64,000 nucleotides of DNA, taken from contig CM067546.1 of the NCBI GenBank assembly GCA_034509755.1, forward strand, positions 27,829,876-27,893,875, given 5' to 3'. Positions 1 to 11,614 of this stretch are shown piece by piece. Below the pieces are notes generated by a model. It saw only the letters and a list, made by a program, of their open reading frames with translations, was not told the origin of the DNA and made no database searches. Origin of the DNA: Anisodus tanguticus (Eukaryota; Streptophyta; Magnoliopsida; Solanales; Solanaceae). The position numbers were made by a program, and so were the translations under genes. Position 1 is the first letter of the stretch. Each line of letters begins with the position of its first letter.

Positions 1-681
1 GTTTTAAAATGAACTTTATGTTTTCATTATTTTGAGGAAGGTAAGTCACTAAGTCTTTCTTTATTTTTGTTTTATGGATTTGGGTTATTTAGAATTTTTA
101 TTTTTTTGTATTAACTTTTGTCTTGGAATCTCACAATAGTTTCATTTTATTTTTGTAGAGCTTAGTTGTGTCACGGAAGACATAATGACGGATTAGTATG
201 CAAGTGGACGTGTGGCATTTATGAGTGTTTATTTAATTTTTTTGGCATCTCTTGTTTCTTTAGAAGATATATTTTTGTTTTATGTTTATTTGGAGTTTTG
301 TAATGTATTCTTCATTTAGTGATTGTGTTGTATCCTGTTCCTCAATTTCAGTCACTGATTTCAGTCACGGAAGACCCATTTCAGATTTTCAGTCATTGAT
401 TTCAGTCACGGAAGACACATTTCATATTTTCCGTCACTGATTTCCTCCATTTCAGTCACTGATTTTCTCCATTTTTCAGTCACTGATTATGCATAGTAGT
501 ATTTATGACATAAATGGTTACAGAGTACCCGGGAACCTACCTGGAACCGTAGGGTCCGAGTAGGTTCCGGGTAATGATTGTTATGGGTAGGTTCCGGATA
601 GTAGATTTAGGAACCGGTCGTTTACTGGGTAGGGTCCGGGTAGTTCAAAAAAGTTAGGGTACCCGGACCCGCTCACCCCTA
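1..681 (-). mobile_element. One end of a hAT element (TAGGGGTGAGC family), other end outside the window
   Basis: The right border at 681 reads GCTCACCCCTA, the reverse complement of the terminus TAGGGGTGAGC that starts the complete element at 47048. About 160 bp of subterminal sequence (about 522-681) is shared with that element in inverted orientation. It is rich in GGGTCCGGG, GGTACCC and GGTTCC words. The element sits in Copia sequence that continues from 682. The left end must lie before base 1, so the target duplication cannot be checked. I see no coding sequence. Confidence 0.7.
349..488. repeat. Degenerate short tandem array (TTTCAGTCACTGA-like units)
   Basis: Units such as TTTCAGTCACTGA and TTTCAGTCACGGAAGAC recur about eight times with variable spacers. 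The array lies inside the partial hAT element and has no reading frame. It may be element filler or local slippage. Confidence 0.55.
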
Positions 682-836
682 CTGGCCACCAGCCCAGGCC
701 CACTGCCAAGGGGCGCATGGCTGGGACCAGTTGCCCTGAGTCCTACCACCACAGGACTGGGGCCCACTACCACTGCTTTGGCCACCCCACCACCACCGGA
801 ACCACCACGATTGCCACCGTGACTTTTCCTATTATT

Positions 837-1565
837 TTATCGATTTTTCTTGCCTCCAGCGTGAGCACGATTTTTGCCCGAATTATCAATAAAACCTTGA
901 GAAATAGCGGAGGACGTCATCATGACCACGGGACTAGCGCCAGTAGCAGCCTTTTTGGCCAAACCGGCTTCTTCTAATGTGAGCATCGAACGGGCTTGAT
1001 AAAAAGGTGGAAGCGGATTACTTTGATGGGAGAGAGTCCTCATGCCATTATAGACCTCAGATAGGCCTGCAACCATTTGTAGAACAATACGATTATTGAT
1101 AATGGGCGCTCCAACGTTACGGAGTTGATTTGCCAATTCCTTGAGACGGTTACAATAAGCGGAAACATTCGAAAAATCTTTCATGCGGACTTGGGAAAAT
1201 TCCTGCTCACGGGTGACAACGCGGGAATGTTGGTTATGTTGAAATTTATCACGCAATCTATTCCATGTAGCCACAGCCGTAGTGTCCGGCTCAATAATCG
1301 TTTGTAAAAGGTCGGTACAAATAGTGAAATAAATCCACTGAAGGACGGTAGCATCAAGAGTAATCCATAACTGAGGATCCTTCGCGGGAGTAGGGGTAGC
1401 GGGAGGAATTATGTGATTGAGAACTTGATGGGAGATGGCGTGAATTTTGAACAACTCCGCCCACGTCGCGTATTGGACTTTTTCCATCTCAAGAACAATA
1501 GGGATGTGGTTCTTGATGTTGAAAACAGTATGGGCATGATGAAATACGATATTTAACGTAGACAT
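837..1565 (-). pseudogene. Copia Gag polyprotein fragment (UBN2-type)
   Basis: The frame opens with ATG at 1565, about 150 bp inside the LTR as expected for Copia gag, and reads about 240 residues to a stop at 837. It shows the gag features of plant Copia elements: an N-terminal segment ending NIKNHIPIVLEMEKVQYATW, an HA(I)SHQVLNHIIPP stretch, then the segment FSNVSAYCNRLKELANQLRN and the GLSEVYNGMRTL region. A close relative lies at 63516-63959 near the right edge of the window. The zinc knuckle and protease are lost. The stop lies in the Asn/Arg-rich tail, where the relative reads through. Gag would package the element's RNA into cytoplasmic particles; this copy cannot do so. Confidence 0.8.
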
Positions 1566-1729
1566 AATGAAAGAACAATAGGTGATTTGAGGGATTTTAG
1601 AAGAGAATTTGGGAATATATGAGGAAGACTCGACACGGAAATCGAGAGAATGCTCAGAAATCAAGGCAGCTGAGACAAGCAGAAGCTTGGGAGAGAAGGA
1701 GGTATGTGAAACCTAGACTTCTGATACCA

Positions 1730-2074
1730 TGAAAGAAATAATCCCTTGATTATTTTCATTAATGAAAGAGTATATATACAATTTACAATTTTCATAATAG
1801 GAAAATCTTATTCCTACTCTACTCCTACAACTTTATTCTACTTGTACAATAATTATACAATTATGATAAGTGTGCAACTCGAATTTAATTACAACAAATC
1901 ATAACCTAAAATAGACTACTAAACCGTGATATACACGGCATGCATATACCGTGTATATCTCGGGATTTAACAGCCCATTATGCAACAATCTGCCCGTGAT
2001 ATATACAACGTATATACCGTGTGTATCACGGGTATTTATCAGAAAATATTTCAACTAAAGTAAGCCTTTTAACA
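1730..2074 (-). repeat. 5' LTR of the truncated Copia, with palindromic hairpins
   Basis: On the minus strand it begins TGTTAAAAGG and ends TTTCTTTCA, immediately before the primer site. It contains two imperfect inverted repeats around 1925-1965 and 1994-2033, built from CCGTGATATAC and GTATATCACGG words. The LTR at 7442-7691 has the same kind of hairpin. It would carry the promoter and polyadenylation signal. Confidence 0.75.
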
Positions 2075-2744
2075 TACGTTACTTGCGCTAACAACACCAA
2101 CATAAGAGAACTATGAATGAGCTAAGAATGTACAGTTGAATATCTACACCGAATAGTGTCAAGCTTTTAAAATGATGTCGCAGTAGCTTGCTGCTCTGTA
2201 GTACAATAATTTTGTTATACCTTTTCGACTGTATGAATATGATTCATCACTTGGGATGTTAAAAATTCCAGGAATTTGTCTAAACAATAAGCCAGCAGAC
2301 TTACTTCAAAAAGACACCAGTGGAAATGATGGAGATAGAAAAAAGGAGTGTCCCAGAAGAAAGAGACCAAAGCAGGGATCTCAAGCACCAATAGTTTCAG
2401 CTGAAAATTATCAAGGCAAAATTTTAGAAAAGTAGCAAAGAAGTTAAATACAAAAGAAAACAAACAAATGAGTAGTTTAATCACTATTTACAAGTATTCA
2501 TAACCGAGAAAGATGAAGATGAATTGATAAAAAAACAAATGGAAAATAAAAGCAGTTGGTTAACATATGCAGAGGCAAATGAAATTTAATCTGCCAAACA
2601 AGGATTCTACCATTCTACAACAGAGGGCTTACCGAATCACCTTAATGCCAAAAACATCACAGGATTGCCTTTTGAATGATTTCATCATAGACTATGTTAT
2701 AAGTGGAATGATCATCATCGCTAGTCGGTGTAGGCGGCTGAATC
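2075..2744. other. Gene-free stretch between the Copia LTR and the Helitron remnant
   Basis: It is A/T-rich with no convincing frame. It may contain the 3' end of the Helitron (minus strand), but I could not identify a CTRR terminus with a hairpin. Confidence 0.4.
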
Positions 2745-5051
2745 AACAATTAAACACAATTCGAATTTTTTTCTCTTGATAAGGCAACGTAAAGTTGACC
2801 GTGTGAAAATACATGTTCGCGCAAATAAATTCCCACAAAATCTAACATTTGGCCCTGCACTTTATTTATAGTCATAGCAAAGCATAGCCTAATTGGAAAC
2901 TGTGTCCGTTTAAACGGAACTGACAATTTTTCATCATGTGATGATAATAATGGTATTCTTGGAATAAATACACGCATATTTTTTAAATCACCTGTTGTAA
3001 TCTTAGCACTTATAACATGAGTTTTAAATTCACAACATGTTAATCGCGTCCCATTACATAAACCTTCATATGAATTTAAATTTCGTAATAACATAATTGG
3101 ACAATTCTCTTTCAAAGACAATATGTATGGAGGCAAACCTGCGGGATTTAAAGTATGCAATAGATCTTCAAATTGAGTTTAATTGTCAGGCTCAATGGTC
3201 TCATCAATGCCAACAAATGTTCTTGCTTTTCCTGGAAATTGATCAATAAGCATGTTGTTGATTTCATCGACGAAATTATTTTTTGTTGTCAAGATTACAC
3301 GGGAGTCTGTACAAGAAGGATTATAGCCGGATGAATTCAAATATGGATATGTCAATGTGAATAGTTTATCCAGAGACTCTTTTTCAGTTGTAAAAGGAAC
3401 AATAAATGAATTTGGAATTGCAATCTTATTTGTTGAGGTGACACGTTCTTGGCCATTTCCAATCCGTAACAAATAATCACAAAATGCAGGATCCGTTTGT
3501 GCCCGCATATTTTCAGCTAAGTCTACTCTTTCTAGCTTACTCCAGATGCTTGAATATAACAAACTTTCGTTTATGAAGTCTTCCCCTTTTCCATTTCTCA
3601 CAACGGGGAGAGTTTGCCTGAAGTCACCTCTAAAAACAACAACTTTTCCACCAAATAATACATTTGTATCCATAAGATCTTTCAATAACAAATCAAAAAC
3701 TTCCACCATTTTTTTATTTGCCATAGATGCTTCATTCCATATAATCAACTTTGCGTCACGGATTAAACTTGCAAGTGCACTTTGTTTGCTAATATTGCAA
3801 CTGACATTCTCATCAACATTAATGGGAATTTTAAAGCGTGAATGTGCAGTACGCTCACGGGAAGAATAGAAGTAGCAACACCATAAGTAGCAGTAGCCAA
3901 AGCGATATATCCCATAGAACGCACAGTTGCTAGTAAAGCATGGTATAAAAAAGTTTTTCCGGTTCCTCCTGGACCATCGACAAAAAAAGAGCCAGCTTTG
4001 TTTGAAAATACTCTGTTAATAATCACATCATATGCTGCCAGCTATTTTTTATTTAATCTCTTATGCAATAATACGTCCTCTTCAGTAACATTAATAGTTT
4101 TTTCAAAGTGAATCTATTTAGCTTCTTTGGCTGCCGCAGAAGGCCTAATAGTTTCTGGGATAAGTTCATATTCATTGACATTATGACCCATAGAGTGCAA
4201 AATATCGTTAATGTGGTTCAGAACTTGATTTCAAATTTCTTTTCTGTCAATAGTTTGTAACACTTTATAATCTTCAGACATGGACTCTTGAAATTTCTCC
4301 CACAGTTCTCTTGCATTGGTAGGGTTGCAGTACACCAACAACGTAGCAAATAAACGCCTGAGACTATACGACATTTGATAACTGGTTGCTTCAGACATGC
4401 ATTCCATCAAACTGTTATCACAATGTAATAATCCTTTTTTCTCAACAGATTCTCTAAACGTACTGCAAGGTTCTCCATTTACCATCAAAAGATCCGCATA
4501 CGATGTCGGTCCACGCACGTGTGTCAACAATAATCTAAGATAATATCGTTCACCTTTGGTTGGATGACATGTTACTATGCGATCAACAGCACAATGACGT
4601 TGTCGACGTGCCCAAAATTTTTCACTTGAGGACCAAACGAAGTGTTGAGGAAATTCTATGTACAATAGATTCAGTTCCATATCATGGTGATCAGTTCTGT
4701 TCATATAGAAGAATTCTGTTAGCATGCTTTTTCTAATCATGGGATTATTTACTATTGTAATTACATCCATGTTCTTCTTGAAAGAAACAAATTGTTGCCC
4801 CTCAAGATGCAGCTGAAGACGGTAAATGCTCGGAGACATTTCACTAATAGGAAATCGAAAGATACGCCATAGCCCATCTAGCAGATCGATATTCTTTTAT
4901 CTCATCTATTTCTATATTTGTATCATTTTGTAACGAAAATGCAATCCTATCATGTCTTTTACAAATGTATTTATAAAGGTACTTCACGACTTTGATGTCT
5001 AAACAAACTTCAACATTCATGTGACAATTGAATTTGCCAAGTAAATATGGT
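2745..5051 (-). pseudogene. Helitron Rep/helicase remnant (Pif1-like helicase domain)
   Basis: Minus-strand frames in order 5051-4844, 4839-4231, 4026-3763, 3748-3179 and 3160-2750 add up to the C-terminal part of a plant Helitron RepHel protein, which would nick and unwind DNA for rolling-circle transposition. The Helitron-specific region includes VKYLYKYICKRHDR. The helicase shows Walker A GPGGTGKT (about 3975), Walker B LIIWNEAS (about 3740), the GDFRQ motif (about 3610) and the terminal INKVQGQ...YVALSRE motif (about 2870-2760). Frames are broken by at least four stops or shifts. The Rep HUH part is absent because the LTR-like block at 5052 interrupts the reading frame at TPYLLGK. It is inactive. 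Confidence 0.85.
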
Positions 5052-6371
5052 GTCACGACCCAAACCGGAGGGCCGTGACGGACACCCGGCCCTACCCGTC
5101 GGGCGCCACATTAACACTCCACCCTTAATCATATTCAACACGGACTGAGCCGTGATAAATTAACTAAGGTTTAAACCCAAAACCCCCCCAATTTATACAT
5201 TTATATACCAGGGCTGACAAGGTCATACATGACAACTAACCACACACCTATCTACAAGCCTCTACAGAGAAGAACATAACACGACCAAATCGCGACTCCG
5301 AAACAAATAGAGTGCTCTGGACACCAGCTGAACCAGCAACCTACTAGTGTGAACCGTCACTCTCTCAACATGAACCTGCGGGCATAAAACGCAGCGTCCC
5401 CCGACAAAAGGGACGTCAGTACGACTGATGTACTGAGTATGTCAGACATAAGAAATAACACAGCAGAGACATATCATAGCCTGAAACAGAAACAACTGGA
5501 CATCAGTAAATGCCTCTGAGGGCCCTAATACACATGCCTAAACGTTATGCTCAATGCAGTCTGCACATACATCAGCCTCTTCGGGCATCTTCCTTACCAT
5601 AACAGCCTCTGTGGGCATCATACCAGATATTGGTAACCGAATGTATGCATGATGCACATGCGGTATATATATATATATCATATATATGTTAGTGTTGTGG
5701 ATTGTGCAACCCGTCCCAATATATGTTAGTGTTGCGGATCGTGCAACCCATCCCAATAAGCCATATAGGCATCACATCATCACATCACATCATGACATCA
5801 TATTGGCCTCTTATGGCTCTTTTGTGATAGTTTGTACCAGCTGCAGGTGGTGTGCGTATATAACGACTTTCCCTCTTTTCCCATATCCCTTATATATATA
5901 TATATATATAATATTTACCATATAGTAGGGTGCATAACACCAGTGGTCCAGGGTAATATATGAATGCAATGCAAATGAGAATGCATGAATGACAACAACA
6001 CATCCTGGCCCAATATCATTGAATATTTGGCTAACACTGTGAATATCAATCTTTTTTCGTATGCCTTAATAAGGACTTTGAAACATTTTTAAACAGGCTT
6101 TTAACACAAGAATCAATAACATGATCATTCTCAACTACTAATAGTATAGCAATTTATGTAGCAACATGATGGTTATGTTTCGCACATAGAATTATGCCAA
6201 AAGAATGAAAGAGCCTTACATACCTTGTTGTCGAAATTATCTAAGTTCCGCGGGTCCTTGTAAGCTCTATGAATGATTTTCTACATCATACAAATGATTT
6301 AAATCATAATCGACTCAAAATATTAGAAACAGATTCTTAGGGACATTCTAACGAATACCTTGAACGCGTGG
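5052..6371 (-). mobile_element. LTR-like block starting TGTCACGACCC, inserted in the Helitron
   Basis: The sequence begins TGTCACGACCCAAACC exactly where the Helitron frame stops. That start (or its complement ending GGTCGTGACA) is common for Gypsy-type LTRs in Solanaceae. The interior has no frame of note and includes a (TA)n run at 5890-5912 and two near-copies of a GTTGTGGATTGTGCAACCC-like phrase (about 5693 and 5731). I could not locate the right border or a 5-bp target duplication, so the end is approximate and the class is inferred. Confidence 0.5.
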
Positions 6372-6485
6372 AACCTATATTTCCTCTATATCAAAACCTA
6401 TGTAAGTAGCGAAACACCCAACCCTCTTCTGAAACACCCAACCCTCTATATCGAAACCTATATTTCCTCTTTATCGAAACCTATG
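6372..6485. repeat. Patchwork of short direct repeats at a transposon junction
   Basis: AACCTATATTTCCTCT, GAAACACCCAACCCTCT and AAACCTATGT each occur twice within about 110 bp, at the point where the LTR-like block meets truncated Copia RT. This resembles templated filler DNA left by end joining. Confidence 0.6.
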
Positions 6486-7446
6486 TGGATGATATTATCT
6501 TGACTGCCTCTTCTGATGCATTACGCCAGTCTATCATGACAATGCTCAGTTCTGAGTTTGCTATGAAAGACTTGGGGCCCTTGAGTTACTTTTTGGGGAT
6601 TATTGTCTCTCGTCATGCAGGTGGGTTATTCTAATCCCAACGAAAGTATGCAGTTGAGATTTTAAGTGAACCGGTATGTCCTCATGCAAGTCTACTTCCA
6701 CTCCAGTTGATACTAAACCCAAGTTGGGTGTTGAGGCTGGCTCACCTTACGAGGATCTAACCCGCTATCGCAGTCTTGTTAGGACCCTTCAGTATCTTAC
6801 TTTTACGAGACCAGATATTACGTATGCCGTACAACATGTGTGTTTGTTTATGCATGATCCTAGGGTTAAGCACATGAATGCGCTCAAACACATTATTCGG
6901 TACATCCAGTGGACACTTGACTTTGGTTTACATTTATATCCGTCATCGATGGCTACACTTATCTCATATACAGATGTTGATTGGGGTGGCTGTCCGGACA
7001 CCAGACGTTCCATGTCCGGCTATTATATATTTCTTGAACATAACTTGGTCTCATGGTCTGCAAAGCGTCAGTCTACATTATTGCGCTCTAGTGCAGAGGC
7101 CGAGTATCGAGGGGTGGCTAATATGGTCTCTAAATCATGTTGGTTATATAATCTTCTTTTAGAGTTCCATTGTCCTATTCAGAAAGCTACTTTGGTTTAT
7201 TGTGATAATGTTAGTGCCATCTACCTTTCTGGTAATCTTGTTCAACACCAACGCAATAAACACATCGAGATGGATATTCATTTTGTTCGCAAAAAGGTAG
7301 TTCGTGGACAAGTACGCGTCTATCATGTCCCTTCTAAGTATCAAATTGCAGACATCTTTACAAAGGGCCTTCCCTTGGTCCTTTTTGAAGATTTTAGGGA
7401 CAGTATCAACGTACGAAGACCGCCTGCTATGACTGCGGGGGTGTAA
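6486..7446 (+). pseudogene. Copia reverse transcriptase / RNase H C-terminal fragment
   Basis: The first part (6486-6670) carries the RT palm after YVDD with an in-frame stop. From 6676 an open frame of 256 codons encodes the RT tail (LTRYRSLVRTLQYLTFTRPD), then RNase H with the catalytic context SWSAKRQSTLLRSSAEAEYR and YCDNVSAIYLS, and the closing HVPSKYQIADIFTKGLP. This is the normal C-terminus of plant Copia Pol, and the frame ends next to the 3' LTR. The enzyme would copy element RNA into DNA, but the N-terminal fingers and catalytic half are absent. Confidence 0.85.
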
Positions 7447-7691
7447 AAGACCACACGGCTAAGCAAGTTGTCCGTGATATACTTGGAAAGTATATCACGG
7501 TTTGGAGCATATTTTGTACCATAAAATTGTAATTAATTAACATTGTATTCTTACCATAATTGTAGGATTCTTGTACAACTAGAATAGGGTTTTGGGAGTA
7601 GAATAGGAATAAGATTTTTCATATTATGAAAATTGTAAATTGTATATATACCCTTTCATTAATGAGAATAATCAAATGATTATTTCTTTCA
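7442..7691 (+). repeat. 3' LTR with a perfect-looking hairpin
   Basis: It starts TGTAAAAGACC and ends TTTCTTTCA. Near its 5' end it has the hairpin CCGTGATATACTT / AAGTATATCACGG (7471-7499). The 3' third matches the LTR at 1730-2074 in inverse orientation. Confidence 0.8.
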
Positions 7692-8443
7692 GATGCAACT
7701 AAGCAGCCAAAACAGAACCATAAACAAATGTCCGTATCGAATACCATAGGTGCACCATGTGCAAGTTGGACATACATGTAAATGTCCAGTAATAAAATAT
7801 CCAAAAGAATAGAGAAACTATCAGATACCACAAAAAAATCTCATTCGCAGTAATATGAAGCTAGCTAGAAGTGTTAAACTGTTATTAAACTTTCATTAAC
7901 AAAGTCATGGTAGTAATGTGTATTCAGAAAATGTGTGTCAAAAAGTTAAATGAAGGTGAAAACAAATTTTGCAGAAGAAAATTTTATAAGCAAGGTGATG
8001 TTTTCCACCTCTTAAGCAATGAATTGAACATATATAGTAGGTTTCCCTAAGGATGAACAAGCTAAATTATTCATGCACCTAAGACAGATTCAAGGAGAAG
8101 AAATACACAGCTTGTTAGTTCCAGCCATGTTTTAAGAAATAAGCGTATCAATTTGCAGTACTTACATATCTGCACATCTAAGGAAACAAATGAGCAAGAA
8201 AATAATTTAGTAGGAACATCACCACTGCACCAACATTTTACAGTTCAAAGAAAGCTATGATATCAATTATTTCTATTAAATACATCAAGAGTGAGCTCCA
8301 TGGTACCACATGATTACCAGTGATCTAGACCCAAGCACTCCCTTTCAAGAAAAATGGCATTGACGGTTTCTGCTATCGAATTTGAAGGTTACGAAAAACT
8401 CGATATTTGCTTTTTCGAGTCAGGAAACTCTTATGGCCCTGAA
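7692..8443. other. Gene-free A/T-rich stretch
   Basis: I found no frame, RNA gene or repeat that I can support between the Copia LTR and the solo LTR. Confidence 0.5.
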
Positions 8444-9463
8444 TAGTTGGAAATTTTACTAATATGTGATTGAGTTTATCCATCTTTAATGACTTAAATA
8501 CGTGGGCCCCGTATGTTAGAAATATTGTTTCTTCGCACATGTCTAATCTACTAAGTGAGTAGATGATGTTAGTGTCAAGTATCATCAAATTTCGTTGAGT
8601 AATGAAAGAGATATTGGTACACAAAGTAAGGTGTTTGAGACATGAAAAGATGGAGTATTTTTTGGCAAAAAATGACAAATCTCCTTCATTTGTAAAAGAA
8701 TGAGAGTTTATGCTAGATATAAACTCTAAGTTTGAGTAAGGGTTTGGGGCCCCAAGGGGTAACCCATGTATCTAGAAGGGAGAGGATCTAGGTGAGCTTG
8801 GGTTCGGGATGAGCCCCACATGCGCATCGCCGCCACCCACCCGTCCCGTCCCGAGTCACGGGTCGTGGGTTGTTGGGTTGTTGCTTTCTTCCGGAACTTT
8901 CTTTTTGGTCCCTGAAATGTTAACTATTTACATTTTGGTCCCTAAAGTTTTTGGAACATCACAATAGTCTAAAAGACTCCAACAGTCATGATTGTTCAAC
9001 ATGTCAAGACGTTGAAGACATCAACAGTCATGATTGTTGGCCTCCCTTTATGGTCTTATATATTGAACACTTCAGTTCAAATTACAGAGATACACTGACA
9101 CACGCAGAACACATCTCTTTTGTCCAGAAACTCAAACAAGCTTTTCATTTCTATTATGTTCATCGTCCAGAACATACACACAGAAAACGGAAAGTACATA
9201 AAGCAGGCAGAAAACATTTTTTGCTCTATTTCTTCAGCAATATGTTCTTATTCATTGTCTTCGCTAGAATCAATTGTATTTACTTTGTGCAGTTGATTAG
9301 TTGATGTTTTATTTTGGGAGACTATTTTCCAATACCGTAAAAGCATTTATACGGGATAATTTTATTTTAAAGACAGAGGGTCATCTCTCGAGTCAGCGTT
9401 CTCTTTGTTTAACCTTTCGTATACACTTTAACCAGGATTTCTACCTACAAGGTTTTTACCACA
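8444..9463 (+). mobile_element. Diverged solo LTR of the Copia family at 10157-17672
   Basis: Read on the plus strand, it parallels the minus-strand reading of the LTR at 10157-11049 over its whole length. Shared segments include TTGGAAATTT at the start, ATCTACTAAGT, CAAATTTCGTTGAG, AAAGAGATATTGGT, the GC-rich CACGGGTCGTGGGTTG module (about 8860), and TTTTGGGAGA and TTAAAGACAGAG (9310-9380). It ends ACCACA. No internal region follows, so it looks like a solo LTR left by LTR-LTR recombination. The 5-bp flanks no longer match, in keeping with age. Confidence 0.7.
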
Positions 9464-9858
9464 ATTGAAGACAAAAACTTACATGAATATGGCTTAAGTC
9501 TCTCTTTTCATGTACAAGTCATGTATATTATATGTTGAGTATAGGATTGCTATGTAAAATACAAATTTAAACCTTCATTCAAATACAGATGATAAGGTGG
9601 CAGCAGAAGCCAAAGGGTATTTCTGTCAATTCTCTAGTCGACGGTCAAAAAAAGTACTATAAGTTATCATACTTAATAATTTAACATATTGAAAAGACAT
9701 ATAATAAAATTACGGTCAAAGAATAACTTAATTGACTCTCGAAAAATAAAAATTGTCAAAAATTGAGACAAAGGAAGTAATGTAATTGAATGATAATAAC
9801 AATATTGATAAATATTTACAAGATATTCATCTATTCACTCTTTTAAAGCAATTACAAA

Positions 9859-10080
9859 TTTTAAACTTTCATATGTTTAAAAGTATGATTTGTTAAACCT
9901 CGCAATGTAATTTAAGTGACGAGTTTGGTTAATATTGTATTAGAATACTATAATTTTAACGTATAATATATATATATTTTAAACTTTTATATGTCTAAAA
10001 GTATGATTTGTTAAACCTTTCAAAGTAATTTAAGTGATGAGTTTGGTTAATACTGTATTAGAATACTATAATTTTAATGC

Positions 10081-10092
<12 letters not shown>
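9859..10092. repeat. Two-copy tandem duplication, period about 118 bp
   Basis: Copy 1 (about 9859-9976) and copy 2 (about 9977-10092) share TTTTAAACTTT, AAAAGTATGATTTGTTAAACC, GAGTTTGGTTAATA and TAGAATACTATAATTTTAA in order, with a few substitutions. The array runs into the AT microsatellite. Confidence 0.8.

Positions 10093-10156
<64 letters not shown>
10084..10156. repeat. (AT)n microsatellite
   Basis: About 70 bp of nearly pure AT dinucleotide abuts the left LTR. The matching right flank of the Copia is also (TA)n (17673-17688), so the retrotransposon landed inside this microsatellite. Confidence 0.9.
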
Positions 10157-10161
<5 letters not shown>

Positions 10162-11049
10162 GTTACAAAGATGCGCAGGAAACGGAAATTACAAGTAACT
10201 GCTAAGTAATAGAAGAACTGAAATTACAATTCAACAACAAACTAAAAATTACACAGAAATTGAAGAATGAACTGGAACTGTTTGTGTATGTGTGAGTCGA
10301 GTGTTTGCACTCTGTCTTTAAGACAATATTGCCCCGTATGTATCCTTTCTACGTCCTGGACAATTATCTCCCAAGATAAAACAGCAAATGAACAATTGAG
10401 CAAAGGAAACTCAAGTGTTACCGTGAAGAATTTTGAGTAATGAAATGATGCTGGAAGTTGTAGGAAGACTGAAATCTGTTTCTGTTTATGTATTTTCGTG
10501 TACCTCAACAATGGTGACAATGGGTCATTTATATAGTTGAAGGAGAGGCTGATGAACTGCCTCCATAAGTGCCATTACTGGCCCTCTGGTCCAAAAAGAT
10601 AATATCAGAAGAAGCACAGCCCACAACCCATATCCCACGACCCACGACCCGTGACTCGATGGGACGGGCGGGCGGCGGCGGCGCGCGTGTGGGCTTTCCT
10701 CGAACCGAAGCGTCTAGGTTCTCCCTCCTTTAAACACATGGGATACCCCTTGGAGTTCCAAACCCCAAGCCAACTTTGAGTCTTATAAACAAAACAATTC
10801 TTTCTTCCTCCACCGATGAGGGAGAATTGATCCCATACCACACTTTTCCATGCTTCAAACACCTCACTTCCTGGACCAATATCTCTTTCATTTCTCAACG
10901 AAATTTGACGATCCTTGGCCCTACGGTTATCTACTTACTTAGTAGATCATGCACGTGTGAAGAACCGGATTCTCCAACATGCGTAACACTAGTGTTTAAG
11001 CCGTTAAAGTTGGTCGGACGCAACTCCCGCCAAAGACAAATTTCCAACA
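10157..11049 (-). repeat. 3' LTR, mosaic middle module
   Basis: The outer parts match the right LTR closely. The middle (about 10590-10775, GC-rich, with GGGACGGGCGGG) does not match its partner but does match the solo LTR at 8444-9463. The hAT empty site GTTGAAGG is intact at 10536-10543. Confidence 0.8.
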
Positions 11050-11614
11050 ATCCCCTCTTGAAAGAGATTTTGGCGCACTCACATGGTGCTTTTTTTCATT
11101 TCCAGCAATATTTCAGCGGACTGATGTTGCATAAGGAGAGGTAGCTTCAGCTTTGAACCTTCCATAGTTAAATACCATCGGACTTACTTACTGCGCAGTG
11201 AACGTGATGTCTTGAACCGTCAGTGTTTAGGGTAAGCCAAGTCAATAGTACTAACACAACAAATTCTCTTACTCTCTTCTTCGTAATTTTTTGTTCGTTG
11301 TGGCCATGGACAACTTCTTGGATTCTTAAGTGCGTTCGTTTGAGGTGGCCCGTCCTCGCACTTAAATATGTGGTCTCCTACAAGGTATCCTGTTATACCC
11401 CACTTCACAAGTGTTAGGACCATTAAAAGTTTCCCAAAAACTAACCTCAACTGTTGAGGATCATTAAAGGTTATGAAAACTTAACCTTTACCCATACTGC
11501 AGATAGCACTTAACGTCTATCGCGGGAACGACTTTGGATTTGGTGTTTCTTTACAGAAATCACTATTCAAAGTGCTCATGCTTCCACCGAAGCGATCAAC
11601 CGAACCTTTACAGC

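Larger units (their letters stand above)
682..2074 (-). mobile_element. 5' half of a Ty1/copia retrotransposon (LTR, primer site, gag), truncated
   Basis: Read on the minus strand, the order is 5' LTR (2074-1730), primer binding site (1729-1712), then gag. The primer site TGGTATCAGAAGTCTAGG begins with the initiator tRNA-Met complement usual for plant Copia elements. The element is cut by the hAT terminus at 681, so protease, integrase and RT are not present here. Its LTR is related to the LTR at 7442-7691, so the two pieces belong to one family, but they lie in opposite orientations and cannot be halves of one simple insertion. Confidence 0.8.
6486..7691 (+). mobile_element. 3' part of a Ty1/copia retrotransposon (RT, RNase H, 3' LTR)
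   Basis: The fragment starts inside the reverse transcriptase at the YVDDI motif (about 6483). It continues through RNase H to a polypurine stretch (GCGGGGG, about 7435-7441) and a 250-bp 3' LTR (7442-7691, starts TG, ends CA). The 5' portion is missing and is replaced by the junction patchwork. The LTR is of the same family as 1730-2074. Confidence 0.85.

Noticed and set aside
5538..5925. Short frames in the LTR-like block
   Set aside because: They run through a TA microsatellite and short repeats and have no homology pattern.
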